Of a stretch of 40,188 bases of DNA, positions 11,637 through 21,168 are shown in pieces. The notes beneath the pieces were generated by a model that was not told where the DNA came from, ran no database searches, and saw nothing but the letters and a program-made list of their open reading frames with translations. Every line of letters starts with the position of its first letter. Position 1 is the first letter of the stretch. The DNA comes from Lingula anatina (taxonomy: Eukaryota; Brachiopoda; Lingulata; Lingulida; Lingulidae). Location of the stretch: positions 528,612 to 568,799 of the forward strand of contig NW_019773748.1 in NCBI RefSeq assembly GCF_001039355.2, read 5' to 3'. A program made the translations under genes and the position numbers.

Positions 11637-11990
11637 TCAAGCACAAGACTGGAGGTGGTGTCCCTTTTTTTTTTTTTTTGGGGGGGGGGTCCATATGAAA
11701 GCACTTGCTCCAGCTGGTGGTACTATATCAGGAGGCGATTTGTTGTCTTGCTCATAATTACTGTCATTCAGACTTTTGTATTTATTGCAATCTTTAGGGT
11801 CATAATACATTTTCAATCTATTTGCATAAACGGGCGATTTATGTTCCTTATACGTACACCCTGTTGATAATATCTTCGTAATGTAACATGGACCTTTGTA
11901 CTTGGTGTACAATTTAGAACTCAATGCTTTGTCATTGGTGTATACACTGTAAGACTGGAAATGAAACACGGAGAGGAAATCCTTGTTTTT
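11637..11990 (-). pseudogene. Gypsy-type pol C-terminal fragment (after the integrase core)
   Basis: The minus-strand frame encodes a segment with SVYTNDKALSSKLYTKYKGP, then CYITKIL, then SPVYANRLKMYYDP. This is the SH3-like GPY/F-type region after the integrase catalytic core of gypsy/Ty3 pol proteins, which normally reads 'GD.V.VY.P....GLS.KL...Y.GPY.I...L..VYR......V.ANRLK.Y'. The upstream integrase core (HHCC and DDE) was not found in the window. The frame ends near 11637, at a homopolymer run of T and G (11665-11690). The chromodomain at 8990-8790 is the likely lost continuation. Element remnant, not a cellular gene. Confidence 0.75.
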
Positions 11991-13025
11991 GACTTGACAG
12001 ACATAGTGATTAATGTTCTAGACAGGACACCCTGTTCTAGACTGGATGAAAGAAACTAGAGGAATATTAACAGCCCATTACACTTTTATCACCTTCGATG
12101 TTAGGTCTCCAAATTCAACTCACTTTGCAGGTACTGCAGGGCGAGCAGGGTGAGACAGAAAAAATACAAGAGGTCTCCTTTGTTTCAAACATATTTATTT
12201 CTTCCGTTTTTAGGACCAAAGGTCCAACTTATATTTGGGTTGCAGAAGTATTTTCACATGCAATGGAATATATCAGAGCAGTACTTGAGTTACATTAGAA
12301 TAATAGGACAGACTCTTCTGAAGACCAAGCCCCCGAACTTGTATATAGGTTATAATGGCATTTTGCAATTGCGATGGGATATATGAGAATTACCGGTAGG
12401 GCAGTTACCTTACTGGTATGGCCTAGTTTAATGACAGTAACAAGCTTACTAGTACACGTATGCTTAACCATCATGCGTACTGATTACTTGACTGCTTGAG
12501 GTCTAAATAACGAAGTAACTAAAACCAACCAAATGCCAGCATATAGTTTCAAGTAGTATAACTAAGAGAATTACCAAAAGGCATTGTTTAATTTTACCCG
12601 AAAATGATGTTTGAACGGATTTTTCTGCTGGCATTCTAAGCTGTATGTCAATGGGGCAGGAAAGTAGGTCACGAAATTAGTAGGTTAAATTTACAACCAA
12701 AAATTTAAAGAAAGGAGCAGTCTAAAGGTCTTTTATGGCTGATCGAGTGATCTATTCAGTTTTTCCCTTGGCATGTCGAATTTATTTGAGTCATATAAGA
12801 ATCTAGTAGAAGTGGTTTACATGTGTTACTGGGAATCCACGCTCCACCGATGCTCGGTTCGTATGTACCTTTAAATACTACCTAGACTAAGCAATTAATG
12901 TAAAGTTCGGAAGAATTTGTACATGTACTTGTGTATGTAACGTGGTATGATATTCAGTTCTATTGTCAAGTTTCCCATTGTTCCGGACACACCTGCATGA
13001 CCCCAATGCACGTCCGTGCACGTGA
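11991..13025. other. Intergenic DNA, nothing recognised
   Basis: No coding exon or named repeat was recognised. It includes the phrase CAATTCTAT-free AT-rich DNA with several near-repeats around 12190-12390 (phrases such as 'AATGG-ATAT-GAGA'), but no clear unit could be defined. Confidence 0.35.
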
Positions 13026-13030
13026 ATATT

Positions 13031-13554
13031 GTAACGATTTTACATACCTTAAACTCTTGGAAAAATTACTGCAGTAAGCTACAGCCTTTTGTTTACATTC
13101 GGCTAGTGTGTTGTTGAACTTTGAACCTTAAGTTGGAATGGCTTGTAAGTGGTATCAGTTTACTAAAGAGGGGATTGCGGTGTCCAGTAGAGGGGTTGGC
13201 GGTCAACCATTCAAGGCCGTCCACTTTTCCTCTGCCTGCCAGTCAAAGCAGCAGTGAACCATTCAAGGCCGTCCACTTTTGAAATGTATAAATACAGCTG
13301 CTCTTCGCAGTGTTGGCCAGTTAGAGTATAGAGTTAGTTATAGTCTGTGTTACTGTTCAGTATAGTGTCAGCACTTAGATTGACTTAGTTTCACAACTTA
13401 GTTTGAGTCAGTTTCAGTCATTGTTCAAGTTAGAAGTACAGCAGTACAGCAAGATAACCAGAGACAGTGTTTAGTAAAAGATACAGAAACATGTACATTT
13501 GACTTGAGAATTGTTCTTAGAAATAAAGATTTACAAAACAGAAACCTGTTTTGT
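13031..13554 (+). mobile_element. Probable retrotransposon LTR
   Basis: The block has the layout of an LTR in plus orientation. A direct repeat AACCATTCAAGGCCGTCCAC occurs at 13205 and 13257 (U3-like enhancer repeats). A TATA box TATAAATA lies at 13287-13294. AATAAA lies at 13522-13527, and a perfect 9-bp stem ACAAAACAG/CTGTTTTGT at 13533-13541 and 13546-13554 ends exactly where a primer-binding-site-like sequence starts. The left edge is uncertain: TGTAACG near 13031 is one candidate and resembles the start of the LTR-like block at 4474. No gag or pol frame follows, and no matching second LTR was found in the window. Confidence 0.5.
13287..13294 (+). promoter_or_regulatory. TATA box of the LTR-like block
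   Basis: TATAAATA lies downstream of the two 24-bp direct repeats and roughly 230 bases upstream of an AATAAA signal, the order expected for U3-R-U5 of an LTR. Confidence 0.45.
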
Positions 13555-13567
13555 TGGTGGCAGCGGT
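13555..13567 (+). promoter_or_regulatory. tRNA-Leu-type primer-binding site
   Basis: TGGTGGCAGCGGT equals the complement of the 3' end of a tRNA-Leu with acceptor sequence ending ACCGCTGCCA plus CCA. A full 18-nt site would continue GGGAT, whereas here the match stops after 13 bases. It abuts the right arm of the hairpin that ends at 13554. A shorter second copy (TGGTGGCAGAA) follows near 13603. Gypsy-group elements of invertebrates can use tRNA-Leu primers. The tRNA assignment is from memory. Confidence 0.5.
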
Positions 13568-14129
13568 TTCGTTCATTATTTAAAAGTACAGAGAACCGTA
13601 CACTGGTGGCAGAATAACGGAGACCTTGACAATATTTGTCTGTGGATGGGCCACTCGATCGTATCTTTCGATCAAAGTGCCCTGTGTTATCAGGAACAAG
13701 TAAATAATTGGTTAAAAAAGTGTCTCATTTGAGGAAGGACTCGTCCTTGTACCCTTCAGGACGTGAGAGATACTGAGGACTTTTGGCTTAACAGATATCG
13801 AGGCCTTTTGGCAGTGTGCCTTGTCTACCAATGATTTTTATTGTTTCCATCCAGTTACACGATTTTACTCGTTTTTTACAGATTTTTACTCGTAATAGTT
13901 GTGACCTTTTGGTGCCGCAAGTTTTAGGAAACGGGTACCAGCTCTTAGGTAAGCACCTTATCCAGTGACATATTTATGTGCCTTGCGACGGGTTTGTTCA
14001 AGTAGGGCGATGAATGGAATTTTTGTAGGCATAAGTTTTAAGCTTTTATCAGAGACAAAAGCTTTCTACATGCGCCTTTTAGGATTGCAGGATCAGTATA
14101 TAAAATAGGTCATTGTACGTGTATTTCGT
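13568..14129. other. Sequence after the primer-binding site, no gag recognised
   Basis: No open gag-like frame or zinc knuckle was seen in this stretch. It is either the decayed interior of the LTR element or unrelated spacer up to the start of the duplicated GGT flank. Confidence 0.35.
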
Positions 14130-15400
14130 GTGTTAGTTTTATAAAAGTAAGGCCTTGTTTTGAGTGACTGTGTCACCATGGAACGGAGACGTGCTGTTGG
14201 AGGCCTTTTCTTTATAATTAATTCTAACTTATTAAAACTGTTGGTTGGTGGTGTTTGAGGTTGACGGGTTCCTGTGCATTGTCTCAGCTCTCGTTCGCCG
14301 ACTTCAAGAACTTCTTCTCGTGTTCGTCTACGCTTTTTGTGTCAGAGGCCGATTTCACAACAGAACTTTGGACCTAAAATCGGTCTACTTCAGTCTAAGA
14401 TAAATCCGTAGTAGTGCACTTATATACAATTGACCTGAAACATATGCTTTGTCTTTCTCGTTTTAAAACAATATTTCGTTCTGTTTGACCACTACCGATA
14501 ACATTTTGATCTCAAAAGGCTGCCATTACGTTAATCAGTGTAATTTTTATTTATCAATTAGTTGTACCTAGTACCATTAGTTTTGTGATTACTTATCAAG
14601 GTAACCTTATTTAATCGTCAGTGTTCATACTCAGGGTGCCTTAAATTTTGACCAAAGAAATAGATAGCATCCTTAAAACATGCAATCATTTATTGAGAGC
14701 CTTTTTTACAAACTTTAAATTGAAAAAAAAAATACAATCTACAAATGAAATTTTGCAGAGGGTTCGGGTGAAAACGTCCATTTGCATAGATTACTAATGA
14801 CATTTCATTATCCGCCAATTTGGAAAAAATACAAAACGCTTTTTTGTTGTTGACAAATTTCATTGAAGAGTCATTTCGAAAAACAGCACAAACACACATA
14901 AAACATAAAACATATATTACAGGAATGTAAGTGAGATATTCATGTAGTACAGATTGCATCCTGTAAGCAGTATATGAGTGTAGCTGGTAATTGCACAATG
15001 ACATACCGGAATGCTCTCAGTATATAAACAATCAGTTAAATGGCACATTGGTACCGTTCCGGTTGGCCAGTCTGCATAAGTGTTAAATTTTAACTGGTGC
15101 AATTGTTTTGAATATAAGGTCTTCTGGAGTATTGAAGTAGGTCTACATGTATACAAGATTTCGATTTTAAAACCAGTTATATATAAATGTTAAAATATAA
15201 AGGTAAAATATAAGAAAAAGAGGTTAAATATTCAAGCACATTTGTATCATAAGCTCAATTTCCTTTCTACTTGACCAATATTTCAACCAGTCGAGCAGGG
15301 GAATCTTGAAAGTGTCAAAAATGTATGCGTTTAACAGTTTCACAAAATTTTGCCCAAAGCTGCTAAGTGTCTTATTTACATTATGCACTTTTTTCTGCTG
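14130..15400 (-). repeat. 3' flank of GGT-A, paralogous to the 3' flank of GGT-B
   Basis: Blocks along this stretch match 30540-33100 in the same order: TTAAAACTGTTG with GTGGT and AAGGTTGAC (14230s and 30630s), GATAAATCC-TAG-AGTG (14400 and 30850), TTTTGACCAAAGAAATA (14647 and 31637), CAATGACATACCGGAATGC (14995 and 32489), and AACCAGTC-AGCA-GG (15285 and 32768). It contains no open frame of note. It marks the left part of the segmental duplication unit and may include the 3' UTR; no clear AATAAA was found close to the GGT-A stop codon. Confidence 0.7.
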
Positions 15401-15638
15401 TGCGAATAGATACTACACTTCTTATTTGTTATCAATAATGCATATATATATATATGAGTCGCCTTTTACATGATTAATGAATTTAAGATAAGCTTGATCA
15501 ACACTTGTTTTCCGACAAGAACCCTTATAAGAAGCAGACGGAAAATAACAGCATAAAAATTCTAAAATCAAAACATTAAATAATCCTATTACCAAAACAC
15601 CGGTGGTAGGTAATATACGCTTTCTAAAATCGCTATTT

Positions 15639-16761
15639 CTAATAACCGTCAGGATAGCCGCCTTTTCTGAAGTCCGAGTTTGCATAGATGGCACTTTCGC
15701 TTCTGTGAATACCCTGTACCACAGAGCCCCCGACAGCTCTCTCTGTTAAGTTATGGTTTAGCGCCCTCAGACCCGAGATGTACATCTGAAAAGAAACATT
15801 TGGTTTAGTTAAATATATCATTTTGATGTATAGGATGATTACAAAGCTAAGGAAATACTTAACTGAAATTTCCGTAAAGCCTTACTTTTCTGAACCCTTC
15901 CTCATAACTTATTTCAGGCGGTAACAGTTGGTGATGAATTCGACGAGCATCGATGGCTTGCTTGATATTTTCACCGAACCATAGTGTGCGTGCCGTAACC
16001 TGAAAATTCATAATTTCGATTCTAGTAAAGTACCATGATAATAAACACATTGTAAAGTTGTTCTTCTGGATTATAAATACACTGAAGCTCAGGGAATACC
16101 AGCAAAAATTTAATTAAGTACTAACGTTACTGGCAGATTCCGGATGTCAAGAAGGATTGGGGTGTACTTCATTCGTTTTTTCTCCAATCTATGTTTGAAG
16201 TGAGTACATTACACATGGATTTATGGACCTCAGTATGCGTATCATTTTTTCCATTCTATGGGAAGGTGGGGGCGGGGAGAGAAGAAGGAAATACATGTAC
16301 AAGTTTTGTTATAGAACGTGTGCCCTTTCCCAATGGATCCGCTTCTGATCATGATTTATACTGAGAAAAGAGAAATGTTAATTAAGAAGGCAAAAAGAGA
16401 AAAATAAAACATACATATGCGGTGGCTGTGGTGATCCTGGATCCACCGGATGCCCCAACAACCAGGATTACGTCACCGTCCTTATTAACTACAATGGTTG
16501 GGCACATGGACGATAGAGGGCGCTTGCCGGGTCGAATGAAATTGTTAGGAGACGGTGGGATTCCAAATGCATTGGTTATGTTTGGAGAGGAAAAGTCATC
16601 CATTTCATCGTTGTATATAATTCCTGTCTTCTTCCCTCGAACTCGAGATCCTAAACTGAAAAGAGACTTATATAGATGTAATAATTTTTCGATGATTACT
16701 TTCTTAAATTGGGAGTTAACAATACTGAAATATGCCAAAGATTCGACTACCTTAGTCAAAA

Positions 16762-16792
<31 letters not shown>

Positions 16793-19700
16793 ATGAGAAA
16801 ATTTTCCACGGGGGTTAAAACAGCACCCGTTTATCCTGCTAGGTATAAACTTCAAACAGTTTTAAAATGTTTTATATAACACTATGCGAGTTTAATGCCG
16901 ATATTTGGTATTCAGCACTCAAATATAGGTACACTATCCATCACATGAAATTGCATTTGACTATGCGTTCAGATATAATTTCGTCCGATTTCAAGTGCAA
17001 GTGTTGTGCCGTAACAAAACTTTTTATACATACTATAAATTAATGGTACTGGTAACTGAGACAGCATCCCCGTTTCCCGCCAAAACTGACAGATGCGAGG
17101 TACCCTCGGTCATTCTGTCGTAAAATGTTGGTCCATAATATGCCGTGCCATGAGTTGTGTTGTCTGTGATGAGACTGCGGATATGGTCCCCGAACTCAAG
17201 GGAGGTCATGTTTTTCACCAGCTAAAATATTAAATGAAGTACCTGTATGTTAACTAAACAATTCAGTTTGATGATAATGATGAACGGTTTATGCGAAACG
17301 ACAAACAAAGACGCTCTTATGTGACTTTCGCCCATAATTTTTTTTTCATTAAAAAGTAATTGATTTCTTTACCTGGTCCAAGGTGGTGTTTCTCAAGTAA
17401 TCTTCATCACCAAACTCGGTTCTCTTTGCATACGCGAACTTCATCGCTTCTACCATACGATGATATGTACGAACTGCATGCGAACGGTGAAGCTCTTGAG
17501 CAGTAAAATTATAACCTGTAAGATTCATCACAGAGAATACTTTAACAAAAAAGAGTAAGTACTTACCTGTAGACTCTACATTTAACTTTTTGTTTGCATT
17601 TGGAACATTTGTTAGCTCAACTTTTTCCGCTAACTGTTTCGGGTTCAGAATGTTTTAGTTGTAGTCCTACTCATAAAGTATGTGTGGGCATGATCATTTG
17701 CTTCATGATCTATTTCTTATTAGTTTTATTATAATTTATTCCTTGGTACATGTACCAAACAGTAGCTTACATACTAAAAATTTAATGGTTATAAAGCAAA
17801 ATAAGTAAATTCCATGTGTTATCTACTTATGAGTAGAAACTATATAAAACGCCCAAAAACTAGACAGTTAGTGGACTAATTAGCTGCCACAATTAGTGCT
17901 TAAGAGAAGGGCAACTAACACGGCTGAATGCTGATCGAGGCTTTGGAATAATGGCTACACGTTGTATAACACTGTGCGTGCATGCATACCTAAATTTGAT
18001 CGGAAGGCCTACATTTAAAACATTCTGCACACGAAACAGTCTGTGTAGCAAGAGAAGTTCCCATTTTTATTTTCTTTAGCACAATAATAAGGGTCATTTA
18101 AATCAAACGCCATAGATATCATTTCCAAAAAGGCATAACCATAGGAGCCTACTTACCTTGGAGAATGTTAAGTATAAACTGATAAACAGCCCCACTAGAT
18201 GGAGGTGGGGGTGAGATTGCTTCCATTCCGTCGTTCATTTTAAGTACCAGGGGTTTCTTTTCTTTCGCTGTGTATTCTCGCATGTCCTGTCTTGTTATGA
18301 TGCCACCTAACGTCAAGATACACCCAAATCAATTACTCTTAATTTCGACAGTTAAATACATTTCACAGTTTAAAATATCATAATTTGCCATTTGCTATTT
18401 ACAAAATGGATTAATAAATGCAACATGTAAATGTAATTGCAATAGCATATTTTTCTTTTTACTTCTCATAAGTAGTTTACGGCATCAAGTGGTATATCAG
18501 ACTTCTTTAACAAATATAGTTGACCTTTTTCCTGTATTTCATCAACGATGTCTTGAGTCAATTCAGAATCGTAAAATTCCGATCCTCCATCAGTAGCATT
18601 GGCAATCTTCTCTAGCGTATGCGCTAACTTATATCTGTACATCATATCACCTGCTTTTAATATTTTTCCTCTTGGAGCGAACACTTCGCTGCAAAAATAC
18701 CAAGAAACATAGATGTCAAACTTTTTGTGCATTCATAAACTATGGTTCTGGCCAATTTGTTTTTTTGCAGACCTCAGAAATATGAAGGCGACAAAGGCAT
18801 AAAGACAAGATCTGTAATCAATAATTTGACAAACTTCAGGTTGACAAATGTTAGGGCATTTGGGTACTGAGCACACAATAATAAGTTCCCATGGAAAGGA
18901 AGGTACCATACATTTTTCTAAATAATGCATTCGTTCTCCCCCAGGCCCANAAAAAGTAAAACTGTCTTCCACTTAGCGTGTTAACGAGGAAAGTGCACGG
19001 CGACGGCGACGGCGACGGCGACATCGACGGCGACAGGGACGGCGACGACAGACGCAGGTGATGGCAATATGTACAGACACATCTGTGTCTGTACATAAAA
19101 ATAAGACAGTTTGTGGACTAATTAGCTGCCACATTTAGTGCTTGAGAGAAGGGCAACAACCAGGGCTGAATACTGATCGAGGCTTTGAAATAATGGCTAC
19201 ACGTTGTATAACACGGTGCGTGCATGCATACCTAAATTTGATCGGTAGGCCTACATTTAAAACATTCTGCACACGAAATAGTCTGTGTAGCAAGAGAAGT
19301 TCCCATTTTTATTTTCTTTTGCATAACAATAAGGGTCATTTAAATCAAACGCCAAAGAATATCATTTCCAAAAAGGCATAACCATAAGAGCCCACCTTGG
19401 AGAATGTTGAGTATAAATTGATAAACAGCCCCACTAGATGGAGGTGGGGGTGAGAACACTTTCATTCCGTCGTTCATTTTAAGTTCCAGGGGTTTCTTTT
19501 CTTTCGCTGTGTATTCTCTCATGTCCTGTCTTGTTATAATGCCACCTAACGTCAAGATATACCCAAATCAATTACTCTTAATTTCGACAGTTAAATACAT
19601 TTCACAGTTTAAAATATCATAATTTGCCATTTGCTATTTACAAAATGGATTAATAAATGCAACATGTGAATGTAATTGCAATTGCATATTTTTCTTTTTA

Positions 19701-20908
19701 TTTCTCATAAGCAGTTTACGGCATCAAGTGGTATATTAGCCTTCTTTAACAAATATAGTTGACCTTTTTCCTGTATTTCATCAACGATGTCTTGAGCCAA
19801 ATTAGAATCGTAAAATTCCGATCCTCCATCGGTAGCATTGGCAATCCTCTCTAGCGTAACCGCTAACTTATATCTGTACATCATATCACCTGCTTTTAAT
19901 ATTTTTCCTCTTGGGGCGAACACTTCGCTGCAAAAATACCAAGAAACATAGATGTCAAACTTTTTGTGCATTCATAAACTTTGGTTCTGGCCAATTTGTT
20001 GTTTTGCAGACCTCAGAAATATGAAGGCGACAAAGGCATAAAGACAAGATCTGTAATCAATAATTTGACCAAGTTCAGGTTGACAAATGTTAGGGCATTT
20101 GGGTACTGAGCACACAATAATAAGTTCCCATGGAAAGGGAGGTACCATACATTTTTCTACATAATGCATTCTTTCCCCCTTAGGCCCTAGCTAACTTTGA
20201 ATTCAAATTCATATTCTAAATAATTAGTTTCGAAAGAAGCACTACAGACCTGAGGCTAGTGTCGTTTAGGATTTCCTTTTCTCGTGCTATTAAGGCTATT
20301 TCCAGTGGTTTCCCGACTTTTATCCCTGATCTGCACATTTTTATGGTAGGCACGAACAGCTCCTTCCACGGTAGTTTACCAAAACGTTGGTGGGCCAACC
20401 AGTAGCCTCTTATTTCTCCTGGCACCCCAATGGCTAGTCCCCCTATTAAAAAACACGTCAAAACCACAATCAAGAACGCTCCCATCCATAGTTCAACTTA
20501 ACCTGCCGTTAAAATCTACGATGTCTCCAAAACGTCACTTAATTAACAAAAAGTGAAAATAGAATAATTCTGCGCCTGCGCATCATTCTTCAAATTCTTT
20601 GCTAATCCTCTGATATAACATGCTTCAAACCTGACGTCCGTGCTTGGGCACATCTTAAAATATTTCTGTCACATACCTGGCGCGTCAGAAGTTATCAAGC
20701 AGGGCAACACATCCTGTATACCCATATTGTTTTACATTACACCCTTACCAATAGTAGATGCGGTTTTGCTAGGGTTGTTGGTGAACATGGTCTCATTAGC
20801 GGCAGCCGGTGCTTGTTCCCTTGCATCAATTGTATATGCTGTTTTGTTGGCCCTTACAACAGTAAACAATCAAAATATATTTTCATGCAGCCAAACAAAA
20901 AAGTACAG

Positions 20909-20984
<76 letters not shown>

Positions 20985-21128
20985 TTTCCCTTACTTTCCC
21001 CTCAAGATCAAATCAAATATATCCTAAAACAAGGGACTTGAATGCATGCATTGTATCATTAACAAAATCTATTCATTTTACTCTCTGATAAACAATTCTA
21101 AAGCAATGGCCAATCTTAATTTTGCTGC

Positions 21129-21168
<40 letters not shown>

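Larger units (their letters stand above)
17863..20187. repeat. Direct ~1.08-kb duplication around the N at 18950, includes GGT exons 6 and 7
   Basis: 17863-18949 and 19105-20187 are near-identical, in the same orientation, at about 3-5% divergence. Between them lie the N (18950) and a 154-base segment found only once (18951-19104), which includes a CGACGG-type repeat. Each copy contains one exon 6 and one exon 7 of GGT-A with the intron between them. The copy that ends at the N behaves like the end of one contig, the other like the start of the next. Confidence 0.85.

Noticed and set aside
18733-19096. Minus-strand frames across the N with Ser-Pro repeats
   Set aside because: Translation of the CGACGG simple repeat and intron sequence, crossing an assembly gap.
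20640-21041. Long plus-strand frame over GGT-A exon 4 and the AT repeat (133 codons)
   Set aside because: It is the antisense of exon 4 plus an (AT)n tract that reads as alternating Ile/Tyr. No independent support.
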